In this document: positions 26,151 through 34,208 of the stretch, piece after piece
How positions within the stretch are numbered: position 1 is the first letter of the stretch
Layout of the letters: every line of letters begins with the position of its first letter
Assembly: GCF_030164425.1 (NCBI RefSeq)
Contig: NZ_JASNJD010000004.1
Location: 248,001-312,000 of the forward strand
Direction: 5' to 3'
DNA length: 64,000 bases
From: Pseudodonghicola flavimaris
Lineage (GTDB): Bacteria > Pseudomonadota > Alphaproteobacteria > Rhodobacterales > Rhodobacteraceae
Made by a program: the position numbers and the translations under genes
Notes under the pieces: model-generated
The model's database searches: none
The model's input: the letters and a program-made list of their open reading frames with translations, nothing else
Told to the model about the DNA's origin: nothing

Positions 26151-27008
26151 ATGAAATTCAAGGCAATGACGGCGATTGCCGCTGTGGCGATGGCGCTGCC
26201 GGCCCTGACCTGGGCCGATGCGGATGACGACGAGCTGGTGATCAACGGCGAGATCGAGATCGTCACCAAAGCGCCGGCGCCCGCCTTTATGGAAGACACC
26301 GGGATCGACACCATCATGTCGGGCTGGCACTTCCGCTCGGACGAGACCCAGGCGCTGGAGATGGACGACTTCGACAACCCGGGCATGGTCTTCGTCGACC
26401 AGGCGCTGGAAACCTGGAACACCGTCGACGGCAGCGAAGGAAAGTCCTGCGCCTCCTGTCACGGGGCACCGGAGGAGTCGATGGTCGGCGTTCGTGCGGT
26501 CTATCCGAAGGTCAATGCCGAAGCCGGAGAGCTGCGCACCATCGCCATGCAGGTGAACAACTGCCGCGAGACCAAGATGGGCGCCAAGCCGTGGAAATAT
26601 GCCGGCAGCGAGATGGCGGCGATGGAGGCCCTGATTTCGGTCCAGTCGCGCGGCCTGCCGGTCAATGTGGCGATCGATGGGGCCGCCGCGCCCTATTGGG
26701 AGCACGGCAAGGAGATCTATTACACCCGCTTCGGTCAACTGGATCTGTCCTGCGCCTCCTGCCACGAGCAGAACTACGGCAACATGATCCGCGCCGACCA
26801 CCTCAGCCAGGGGCAGATCAACGGCTTTCCGAGTTATCGTCTGAAGAATACCAAGCTGAACACCGTGCAGGACCGGTTTAAGGGCTGTGTGCGCGACACC
26901 CGCGCCGAGACCTTCAGCCCCGGCTCGCCGGAGTTCGTGGCGCTGGAACTCTATGTTGCCAGCCGCGGCAACGGTCTGTCGGTCGAGGGACCCTCGGTCC
27001 GCAACTGA
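26151..27008 (+). CDS. soxA: Diheme cytochrome c SoxA
   Basis: A 285-residue exported cytochrome. Two heme sites are intact, Cys100-x-x-Cys103-His104 and Cys201-x-x-Cys204-His205, so this is the diheme type known from Paracoccus and Rhodovulum. Cys246 in RFKGCVRDTRAE is the active-site persulfide ligand. With SoxX it forms L-cysteine S-thiosulfotransferase. GGGAGGAAAAGG precedes the ATG at 26151. Confidence 0.96.
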   Translation: MKFKAMTAIAAVAMALPALTWADADDDELVINGEIEIVTKAPAPAFMEDTGIDTIMSGWHFRSDETQALEMDDFDNPGMVFVDQALETWNTVDGSEGKSCASCHGAPEESMVGVRAVYPKVNAEAGELRTIAMQVNNCRETKMGAKPWKYAGSEMAAMEALISVQSRGLPVNVAIDGAAAPYWEHGKEIYYTRFGQLDLSCASCHEQNYGNMIRADHLSQGQINGFPSYRLKNTKLNTVQDRFKGCVRDTRAETFSPGSPEFVALELYVASRGNGLSVEGPSVRN

Positions 27009-27060
27009 TCAATCGTGACCTCGCTTCCTGAAACAGGGGGCGGGGTCTTTCCTTTAAATA

Positions 27061-27076
27061 ATTCACATATGCGAAT
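27061..27076. promoter_or_regulatory. Candidate SoxR operator before soxB
   Basis: ATTCACATATGCGAAT matches ATTY-N8-GAAT, the same form and spacing as before soxX and soxS/soxV, and is again preceded by ATA. It lies in the 101-base gap between soxA and soxB, 34 bases before soxB, suggesting an internal regulated promoter. Confidence 0.65.
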
Positions 27077-27109
27077 GTGTGATGCGATCTGAACGGAAAG
27101 CTGTGCTCC

Positions 27110-28807
27110 ATGATTTCACGTCGTGATTTCCTCCAGGTTTCGATGGCGGCTTCGGCGCTCTTGGGTGCGTCGGGCTTCGGCAATTGGGCGCGGCTGGCCG
27201 CGCAGCAGGCGCTGACGCAGGATCAGCTGCTTGAGTTCGAAACCTTCGGCAACATCAGCCTGATCCATGTCACCGACATCCATGCCCAGCTGAAGCCGAT
27301 CTACTTCCGCGAGCCTTCGGTCAATCTCGGCGTCGGGGCCAACCGGGGGCAGGTGCCGCATATCACCGGCGCCGACTTCCGCAAGGCCTACGGTATCGCC
27401 GACGGCAGCCCCTCGGCCTATGCGCTGACCTATGACGATTTCGCCTCTTTGGCCCAGGGCTATGGCCGGGTCGGCGGGCTCGACCGGGTGGCGACGGTGA
27501 TCAACGCGATCCGCGCCGACCGCCCCGATGCGCTGCTGCTCGATGGCGGCGACACCTGGCACGGCTCCTACACCTGCTATCAGACCGAAGGCCAGGACAT
27601 GGTCAACGTGATGAATGCGCTCAAGCCCGACGCGATGACCTTCCACTGGGAATTCACCCTGGGCTCCGACCGGGTGAACGAGCTGGTGCAGGGGCTGCCC
27701 TTCGCGGCGCTGGGTCAGAATATCTTCGATGCAGAGTGGGACGAGCCGGCCGAGCTCTTCAAGCCCTACAAGTTCTTCGAACGTGGCGGCGCCAAGGTGG
27801 CGGTGATCGGCCAGGCCTTCCCCTATATGCCGATTGCCAACCCGCGCTGGATGTTCCCGGAATACTCCTTCGGTATCCGCGACGAGCATATGCAGGAGAT
27901 GGTGGACGAGGTCCGCGAGGCCGGCGCCGATGTGGTGGTGGTCCTGTCGCACAACGGGTTCGACGTCGACAAGAAGATGGCCAGCGTGGTCACCGGCATC
28001 GACGTGATCCTGTCGGGCCATACCCATGACGCGCTGCCCGAACCGGTGCTGGTGGAACAGACCCATATCATCGCCTCCGGGTCGAACGGCAAATTCGTCT
28101 CCCGTGTCGATCTCGACGTGCGCGACGGCCAGTTGATGGGCCTGAAGCACAAGCTGATCCCGATCTTCTCGGACGTGATCATGCCGGACCCGGCAATGAC
28201 CCGGCTGATCGACGAACAGCGCGCGCCCTTCAAGGCGCAGCTGGAGGAGGTGATCGGCCAGACCGACAGCCTGCTGTATCGTCGCGGCAACTTCAACGGC
28301 ACCTGGGACGACCTGATCTGCGATGCGCTGCTGTCCGAGCGCGAGGCCGATATCGCCATGTCGCCCGGGGTGCGCTGGGGCCCCAGCCTGGTGCCGGGCG
28401 ACAACATCACCCGCGAGGATATCTGGAACGTCACCTCGATGTCCTACGGTGAGGCTTACAGGTCTGAAATGACCGGGGAATTCATCAAGGTGATCCTGGA
28501 GGACGTGGCCGACAACATCTTCAACCCCGACCCCTATTACCAGCAGGGTGGCGACATGGTGCGGATCGGTGGCATGGGCTACCGGATCGATATCACCAAG
28601 CCGCAGGGCGAGCGGATTTCCGAGATGACGCTTCTGAAAACCGGCGAGCGGATCGACCCGGCCAAGAGCTATGTCGTCGCCGGCTGGGCCAGCGTCAACG
28701 AAGGCACCGAGGGGCCGCAGATCTGGGACGTGGTGGAAAGCCATATCCGCAAGCTCGGCACCGTCACGGTCACCCCCAACACATCGGTCACGGTCGAGGG
28801 CGCCTGA
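27110..28807 (+). CDS. soxB: Thiosulfohydrolase SoxB
   Basis: A 565-residue dimanganese hydrolase of the 5'-nucleotidase/calcineurin family that releases sulfate from SoxY-bound sulfonate. It has a Tat signal (ISRRDFLQVSMAASALLG), the metal motif Asp56-x-His58 (VTDIHAQ), LLDGGDTWHGS, LSHNGFD and GHTHDALPEP. Length is typical. The ribosome-binding site before the ATG at 27110 is weak, yet a 5' element (ATTCACATATGCGAAT) suggests independent transcription. Confidence 0.96.
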   Translation: MISRRDFLQVSMAASALLGASGFGNWARLAAQQALTQDQLLEFETFGNISLIHVTDIHAQLKPIYFREPSVNLGVGANRGQVPHITGADFRKAYGIADGSPSAYALTYDDFASLAQGYGRVGGLDRVATVINAIRADRPDALLLDGGDTWHGSYTCYQTEGQDMVNVMNALKPDAMTFHWEFTLGSDRVNELVQGLPFAALGQNIFDAEWDEPAELFKPYKFFERGGAKVAVIGQAFPYMPIANPRWMFPEYSFGIRDEHMQEMVDEVREAGADVVVVLSHNGFDVDKKMASVVTGIDVILSGHTHDALPEPVLVEQTHIIASGSNGKFVSRVDLDVRDGQLMGLKHKLIPIFSDVIMPDPAMTRLIDEQRAPFKAQLEEVIGQTDSLLYRRGNFNGTWDDLICDALLSEREADIAMSPGVRWGPSLVPGDNITREDIWNVTSMSYGEAYRSEMTGEFIKVILEDVADNIFNPDPYYQQGGDMVRIGGMGYRIDITKPQGERISEMTLLKTGERIDPAKSYVVAGWASVNEGTEGPQIWDVVESHIRKLGTVTVTPNTSVTVEGA

Positions 28808-28857
28808 GGCGGTCCGGCCCGATCCGATCCCGATATCTCAAAAGGAGGCAAATCCAG

Positions 28858-30141
28858 ATGAGCGACAGCACGAAGGACAATGCGCCCTCTCGCCGCCAGT
28901 TCCTGACCGGGGTGGCCGCAGCCGGCGCCGGCGCGGTGGCAGCGGGCGCCAGCCGGGCGGCGACGCCCGATCCCCTGATCACCGAGGTTCAGCCCTGGGC
29001 CTCGGCCACCGGCGAGGGGGTGGATGCCACCCCCTACGGTCTGCCGATCCGTTTCGAAGGCGATGTGCGCCGGCGCAATGTGGAATGGCTGACCGCGGAT
29101 ACCATCAGCTCGATCAACTTCACCCCGATCCATGCGCTGGACGGCACCATCACGCCGCAGGGCTGCGCCTTTGAACGGCACCACTCCGGCGCCATCGAGC
29201 TGAGGAAGCAGGACTACCGGCTGATGATCAACGGGCTGGTGGATACGCCGCTGGTCTTCACCTATGCCGATCTGGAGCGGTTCCCTCGGATCAACCGCAC
29301 CTTCTTTCTGGAATGCGCCGCCAACACCGGGATGGAATGGGCCGGTGCCCAGCTGAACGGCGCCCAGTTCACCCACGGCATGATCCACAACATGGAATAT
29401 ACCGGGGTTTCGCTGCGGACCCTGCTGGAAGAGGCCGGGTTGGATGCGGCCGGCGATCTCAAGGACAAATGGGTCTATGTCGAGGGGGCCGATGCCTCCT
29501 CCAACGGCCGGTCGATCCCGATGGAGAAGGCGCTGGACGATTGCCTGGTCGCTTTCAAGGCCAATGGCGAGGCGCTGCGCAAGGAACATGGATATCCGGT
29601 GCGGCTGGTGGTGCCGGGCTGGGAAGGCAACATGTGGGTCAAGTGGTTGCGCCGGATCGAGGTTACCGATCAGCCGGTGCAGAGCCGGGAAGAGACCAGC
29701 AAATACACCGACACGCTGGCCAATGGGGTCAGCCGCAAGTGGACCTGGGTGATGGATGCGAAATCCGTGGTCACCAGCCCCAGCCCGCAATCGCCGATCA
29801 AGCATGGCAAGGGGCCGCTGGTGATCACCGGTCTGGCCTGGTCTGGCCGCGGCGCCATCACCCGCGTCGATGTGTCGAAGGACGGCGGCAAGACCTGGGA
29901 GACCGCGCGACTGGCGCAACCGGGGCAGGCGATGGCACTGACCCGCTTCTATCTCGATACCGAATGGACCGGCGAGGAGATGCTGCTGCAATCCCGCGCC
30001 ATGGATGAGACCGGCTATGTCCAGCCCACCAAGGCCGAGCTGCGCGAGGTGCGCGGCATGAATTCCATCTACCACAACAACTGCATCCAGACCTGGTGGG
30101 TCAAACCGAACGGAGAGGCCGAGAATGTCGAAGTTTCCTAA
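28858..30141 (+). CDS. soxC: Sulfane dehydrogenase molybdenum subunit SoxC
   Basis: A 427-residue molybdopterin protein of the sulfite oxidase family with a Tat signal (SRRQFLTGVAAAGAGA). The molybdenum ligand is Cys153 in FFLECAANTGMEW; the C-terminal dimerisation domain follows (ITGLAWSGRGAITRVDVSKD). SoxCD oxidises the SoxY-bound sulfane sulfur, giving complete oxidation of thiosulfate to sulfate without sulfur globules. It overlaps soxD by 17 bases. Confidence 0.96.
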   Translation: MSDSTKDNAPSRRQFLTGVAAAGAGAVAAGASRAATPDPLITEVQPWASATGEGVDATPYGLPIRFEGDVRRRNVEWLTADTISSINFTPIHALDGTITPQGCAFERHHSGAIELRKQDYRLMINGLVDTPLVFTYADLERFPRINRTFFLECAANTGMEWAGAQLNGAQFTHGMIHNMEYTGVSLRTLLEEAGLDAAGDLKDKWVYVEGADASSNGRSIPMEKALDDCLVAFKANGEALRKEHGYPVRLVVPGWEGNMWVKWLRRIEVTDQPVQSREETSKYTDTLANGVSRKWTWVMDAKSVVTSPSPQSPIKHGKGPLVITGLAWSGRGAITRVDVSKDGGKTWETARLAQPGQAMALTRFYLDTEWTGEEMLLQSRAMDETGYVQPTKAELREVRGMNSIYHNNCIQTWWVKPNGEAENVEVS

Positions 30142-31246
30142 GCTGATCGCTCCCGCTGCGGTGGCCGCGACGCTGATCGCCGGGCCGGCGCTGGCTGAGA
30201 AATACGGGCTGGGCCGGCCCGCCCTGCCGGAAGAGGTTGCGGCCTGGAACCTTGATGTCAGCCCCGACGGCACCGGGCTGCCCGAGGGCTCCGGTTCGGT
30301 CGAGGATGGCGAGGCGCTCTTCGCCGATTACTGCGCCGTCTGCCACGGCGATTTCGCCGAAGGCGTGGACAACTGGCCGAAGCTGGCCGGCGGCATGGAT
30401 ACGCTCGATCACGAGGACCCGCTGAAGACGGTGGGCAGCTACTGGCCCTATCTCTCGACCACCTGGGATTACGTCCACCGGTCGATGCCCTTCGGCAACG
30501 CGCAGACGCTGGCGCCGGACGAGGTCTATGCCATCGTCGCCTATATCCTCTATTCCAACGATCTGGTCGAAGATGACTTCGTGCTGTCGAAGGAAAACTT
30601 CCTCGATGTCGAGATGCCGAACCGCGACGGTTTCATCATCGACGACCGTCAAACCTCCGAGGCCGCCTTCTGGAAGGACGCACCCTGCATGACCGATTGC
30701 AAGGAGAGCGTCGAGATCACCATGCGCGCGGCGGTGCTGGATGTCACCCCGGAGGAGACCAAGGCCCGCAAGGTGCAGGAGATGATGGACGCCACCAACC
30801 CGCGTAGCACCGAGGCCGCAGCGACGACGGAAGCCGCCGCACCGGTCACAGAGGAGGTCGCTGCCGCAGCGCCGGCAGAGGAGGCCCCGGCGGTCGAGGC
30901 CGTGCCTGCCGCCGAGGCGCTGGACCCGGCACTGGTCGCCAAGGGCGAGAAGGTCTTCAAGAAATGCGCCGCCTGTCACCAGGTCGGCGACGGCGCCAAG
31001 CATCGTACCGGTCCGATCCTGACCGGGATCGTCGGCCATCCGGCCGGCGCCTCCGACGGCTTCGGTTACTCCAAGGCGATGAAGGAGGCCGGCAGCGACG
31101 GGCTGGTCTGGAGCGAGGAGGAGCTGCATGCCTTCCTGTCCAAGCCCAAGCAGTACATGAAGAAGACCAAGATGTCTTTTGCCGGTCTGAAGAAGGACAG
31201 CGATATCGAGGCGGTGATCGCCTATCTGAAATCGACCGCGCAATAG
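30125..31246 (+). CDS. soxD: Sulfane dehydrogenase diheme cytochrome subunit SoxD
   Basis: A 373-residue exported cytochrome with two heme sites, Cys70-x-x-Cys73-His74 and Cys281-x-x-Cys284-His285. The second is in a c550-like domain (GPILTGIVGHPAG, MKKTKMSFAGLKK). An Ala/Glu-rich linker of about 50 residues (AAATTEAAAPVTEE onward) joins the domains. It receives electrons from SoxC. A strong terminator lies 47 bases after the stop, so soxEFGH do not follow here. Confidence 0.95.
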   Translation: MSKFPKLIAPAAVAATLIAGPALAEKYGLGRPALPEEVAAWNLDVSPDGTGLPEGSGSVEDGEALFADYCAVCHGDFAEGVDNWPKLAGGMDTLDHEDPLKTVGSYWPYLSTTWDYVHRSMPFGNAQTLAPDEVYAIVAYILYSNDLVEDDFVLSKENFLDVEMPNRDGFIIDDRQTSEAAFWKDAPCMTDCKESVEITMRAAVLDVTPEETKARKVQEMMDATNPRSTEAAATTEAAAPVTEEVAAAAPAEEAPAVEAVPAAEALDPALVAKGEKVFKKCAACHQVGDGAKHRTGPILTGIVGHPAGASDGFGYSKAMKEAGSDGLVWSEEELHAFLSKPKQYMKKTKMSFAGLKKDSDIEAVIAYLKSTAQ

Positions 31247-31293
31247 CCGCGGCGGCGACTCTCCCCGGGTGGCGCCCTGGAGCGCCAGGCCTG

Positions 31294-31329
31294 CACCCCG
31301 GAGCCCGCATTGGCTCCGGGGTGTTTTTT
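31294..31329 (+). terminator. Strong intrinsic terminator closing the sox operon
   Basis: CACCCCGGAGCC (31294-31305) pairs perfectly with GGCTCCGGGGTG (31312-31323) around a six-base loop and is followed by TTTTTT. It is the best terminator in the window. Confidence 0.95.
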
Positions 31330-31361
31330 CGCGCGCGACGGGGGAGAACCGGCGTGCCGCT

Positions 31362-31523
31362 GGCGCCTTCGGCGAGGATATTTGGGCCAGAAAAAGAGTG
31401 GCCGGAGAAGCGCCTGCGGCGGTGGCGGGTGACGCAGGGAGAGGCAGGCGAGGCTCAGGATCGGGGCGCCGGGGCGGATCGCGCAGGGTTCCGGGGTCCG
31501 CGCCCCCTTGCAGCCCCCCGGGA
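31362..31523 (+). repeat. Intergenic repeat copy between soxD and clpP
   Basis: GCGCCTTCGGCGAGGATATT with its continuation GCCAGAAAAAGA (to 31397) repeats the minus-strand element at 1274-1299. Further on, 31485-31523 (GGGTTCCGGGGTCCGCGCCC, then CAGCCCCCCGGG) resembles the GC-rich part at 1301-1331 and the element at 35846-35912. No gene is seen in this 260-base stretch apart from the expected clpP promoter near its end. Confidence 0.5.
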
Positions 31524-31592
31524 GCGACACTAAGACTCTTGTAACGCAGCTTCGGGTATCGTCCCGATCCTTGATAAAGGCAGGCAGGTCAC

Positions 31593-32225
31593 ATGTACGA
31601 TCCGATTGATACCTATATGAACACCCTGGTCCCGATGGTTGTCGAGCAGACCAGCCGTGGCGAGCGGGCCTATGATATCTTCTCGCGCCTGCTGAAGGAG
31701 CGGATCATCTTCATCAACGGCCCGATCCACGACGGCATGAGCCATCTGATCGTGGCGCAGCTGCTGCACCTTGAGGCGGAGAACCCGAACAAGGAAATCA
31801 GCATCTACATCAACTCGCCCGGCGGCGTGGTGACCAGCGGTCTGTCGATCTACGACACAATGCAGTACATCAAGCCGAAGTGCTCGACCCTGGTGATCGG
31901 CCAGGCGGCGTCGATGGGGTCGGTCCTGCTGGCCGGCGGCGAGGCGGGCATGCGGTTCTCGCTCCCGAACAGCCGGATCATGGTGCACCAGCCCTCCGGC
32001 GGGTTCCAGGGCCAGGCCAGCGACATCATGATCCATGCCGCCGAGACCCAGAAACTGAAGGACCGGCTGTATGACATTTACGTCAAACATACCGGTCAGA
32101 CCAAGAAGGCGGTTGAAAAGGCGCTCGATCGTGACAATTTCATGTCACCTGAGGAAGCCAAAGAGTGGGGCCATATCGACGAGATCGTCGAAAGCCGCGC
32201 CAAACTGGGCGAAGACGGGAAATAA
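31593..32225 (+). CDS. clpP: ATP-dependent Clp protease proteolytic subunit
   Basis: A 210-residue serine peptidase. The catalytic triad is Ser107 (QAASMGS), His132 (MVHQPSGG) and Asp181 (LDRDNFMS). It forms the double-heptamer chamber fed by ClpX, encoded 142 bases downstream. GGCAGG precedes the ATG at 31593. Length and sequence are typical of alphaproteobacteria. Confidence 0.97.
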   Translation: MYDPIDTYMNTLVPMVVEQTSRGERAYDIFSRLLKERIIFINGPIHDGMSHLIVAQLLHLEAENPNKEISIYINSPGGVVTSGLSIYDTMQYIKPKCSTLVIGQAASMGSVLLAGGEAGMRFSLPNSRIMVHQPSGGFQGQASDIMIHAAETQKLKDRLYDIYVKHTGQTKKAVEKALDRDNFMSPEEAKEWGHIDEIVESRAKLGEDGK

Positions 32226-32367
32226 GGCCTGATCCCGGCGGGGCCGTGCCGGTGCGCATAACGCGGGTAATTTGCGATTGTGATGCCCGGGACGCTGCCC
32301 TAAGCTGGCTTGGCATGACTCTTCCCGGCCATGGGGTGGCAGATAAATCGAAGCCGAAAGGTAAATT

Positions 32368-33636
32368 ATGGCAACGAATTCAAGCGGCGACAGCAAGAAT
32401 ACGCTCTACTGCAGCTTTTGCGGCAAGAGCCAGCACGAGGTGCGCAAGCTGATCGCCGGCCCGACTGTGTTCATCTGCGATGAATGCGTCGAGCTGTGCA
32501 TGGATATCATCCGCGAGGAGACCAAGGCCTCTGGGCTGAAGTCCACCGACGGTGTGCCGACGCCTAAGGATATCTGCGAAGTGCTCGATGATTATGTCAT
32601 CGGCCAGGCGATGGCGAAGCGGGTGCTGTCGGTTGCCGTGCACAATCACTACAAGCGTCTGAACCATTCGCAGAAGGCCGGCTCAGATATCGAACTGGCG
32701 AAGTCGAACATCCTGCTGATCGGCCCCACGGGCTGCGGCAAGACGCTGCTGGCGCAGACGCTGGCGCGGATTCTGGATGTGCCCTTCACCATGGCCGATG
32801 CCACCACGCTGACCGAAGCCGGCTATGTCGGCGAGGATGTGGAAAACATCATCCTCAAGCTGCTGCAGGCCTCGGAATACAACGTTGAGCGGGCACAGCG
32901 CGGCATCGTCTATATCGACGAGGTCGACAAGATCACCCGCAAGTCGGAGAACCCCTCGATCACCCGCGACGTGTCGGGCGAAGGGGTGCAGCAGGCGCTG
33001 CTGAAGCTGATGGAAGGCACTGTCGCATCGGTGCCGCCGCAGGGCGGACGCAAGCATCCGCAGCAGGAGTTCCTGCAGGTGGACACCACCAACATCCTGT
33101 TCATCTGCGGTGGCGCCTTCGCCGGGCTCGACCGGATCATCGCGCAGCGCGGCAAGGGCTCGGCCATGGGCTTCGGTGCCGATGTGCGCGACAATGACGA
33201 ACGCGGCGTGGGGGAGATCTTCAAGGATCTGGAGCCCGAGGATTTGCTGAAATTCGGCCTGATCCCGGAATTCGTCGGCCGTCTGCCGGTGATCGCGACG
33301 CTGGAAGACCTGGACGAGGACGCTCTGGTCACCATCCTGACCAAGCCGAAGAACGCACTGGTCAAACAGTATCAGCGCCTGTTCGAGCTGGAAGACACCG
33401 AATTGCAGTTCACCGAGGATGCGCTGAAGGCGATCGCCAAACGTGCCATCGAACGCAAGACCGGTGCGCGCGGGCTGCGCTCGATCATGGAGGATATCCT
33501 GTTGGATACCATGTTCGAACTGCCGGGCATGGACAATGTCACCAAGGTCGTCGTCAACGAAGAAGCCGTGAGCTCTGCCGCGCAGCCGCTGAAGATTTAC
33601 GCGGATGCCGAGAAGGAGCCGGCGACGGCGGGCTGA
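32368..33636 (+). CDS. clpX: ATP-dependent Clp protease ATP-binding subunit ClpX
   Basis: A 422-residue AAA+ unfoldase. The N-terminal zinc-binding domain has Cys15, Cys18, Cys37 and Cys40. Walker A is GPTGCGKT, Walker B YIDEVDK, and the substrate pore loop GYVGEDVE. It delivers tagged proteins, including cell-cycle regulators in this class, to ClpP. It follows clpP in the conserved order; lon does not follow here, since a terminator and a Rid-family gene come next. Confidence 0.97.
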   Translation: MATNSSGDSKNTLYCSFCGKSQHEVRKLIAGPTVFICDECVELCMDIIREETKASGLKSTDGVPTPKDICEVLDDYVIGQAMAKRVLSVAVHNHYKRLNHSQKAGSDIELAKSNILLIGPTGCGKTLLAQTLARILDVPFTMADATTLTEAGYVGEDVENIILKLLQASEYNVERAQRGIVYIDEVDKITRKSENPSITRDVSGEGVQQALLKLMEGTVASVPPQGGRKHPQQEFLQVDTTNILFICGGAFAGLDRIIAQRGKGSAMGFGADVRDNDERGVGEIFKDLEPEDLLKFGLIPEFVGRLPVIATLEDLDEDALVTILTKPKNALVKQYQRLFELEDTELQFTEDALKAIAKRAIERKTGARGLRSIMEDILLDTMFELPGMDNVTKVVVNEEAVSSAAQPLKIYADAEKEPATAG

Positions 33637-33660
33637 GGCCGGTGATATCCAATGATTGGA

Positions 33661-33690
33661 CGGCGCGGGACTTTCCCGCGCCGTTTTCTT
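33661..33690 (+). terminator. Intrinsic terminator after clpX
   Basis: CGGCGCGGGA (33661-33670) pairs with TCCCGCGCCG (33674-33683) around CTT and is followed by TTTTCTTTT. It ends the clpPX transcript 25 bases after clpX. Confidence 0.92.
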
Positions 33691-33709
33691 TTGTAGCGGA
33701 GAGAAAGAG

Positions 33710-34069
33710 ATGACCATCACACGTATCCGTTCGGGCGGAGAGTTCGAGGCGAAGATCGGCTATTGCCGGGCCGTGGTTGCGGGGGGCTTTGTCCATGTGG
33801 CCGGCACCGTCGGGCAGGGCGACGATGTGGTTGCACAGTGTGGCTCGGCGCTGGAGACCATCAGCCGGGCGCTGGCCGAGGTCGGGGTCAGTTTCGCCGA
33901 TGCGGTGCGGGTCACCTATTATCTGCCCGACCGCGCCGATTTCCCGCTGTGCTGGCCGCTTCTGTCCGAGACCTTCGGAGAGAATCCGCCAGCTGCTACG
34001 ATGATCGAATGCGGCCTGATCGATGAGAAATACCGGATCGAGATCGAGCTGACCGCGCTCCTGCCCTGA
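33710..34069 (+). CDS. Rid-family (YjgF/YER057c) protein lacking the RidA arginine
   Basis: A 119-residue Rid-fold protein with VHVAGTVGQGDDVVAQC and ALAEVGVSFADAVRVTYYL. In RidA a conserved arginine (PARSxVEV) drives imine hydrolysis; the aligned segment here is PPAATMIECG, with Ala in its place. It therefore belongs to a divergent Rid subgroup and probably lacks the classical enamine deaminase activity. GGAGAG precedes the ATG at 33710. Function unknown. Confidence 0.85.
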   Translation: MTITRIRSGGEFEAKIGYCRAVVAGGFVHVAGTVGQGDDVVAQCGSALETISRALAEVGVSFADAVRVTYYLPDRADFPLCWPLLSETFGENPPAATMIECGLIDEKYRIEIELTALLP

Positions 34070-34081
34070 TCGGATCGATGC

Positions 34082-34141
34082 GGGGGTAACGTAACGTTAT
34101 CTCCCCGCCGCCGCCCGGGCTGTGCCTATGGTTGCACAGCC
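34082..34141. promoter_or_regulatory. Two palindromes upstream of the beta-propeller gene
   Basis: The first is centred on TAACG-TAA-CGTTA (34087-34099) with imperfect flanking G/C arms. The second is GGCTGTGC (34118-34125) and GCACAGCC (34134-34141), perfect arms around eight bases. Both lie 68 to 127 bases before the ATG at 34209. They could be operators, or the second could be a weak terminator of the Rid gene; it has no T-run. Confidence 0.4.
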
Positions 34142-34208
34142 GTTCCCCGGGAAGAGGAGCCCGGGCGGGTGGTGCATGGCTGCGGCCATGATCCAAAGGG
34201 AGGAGACT

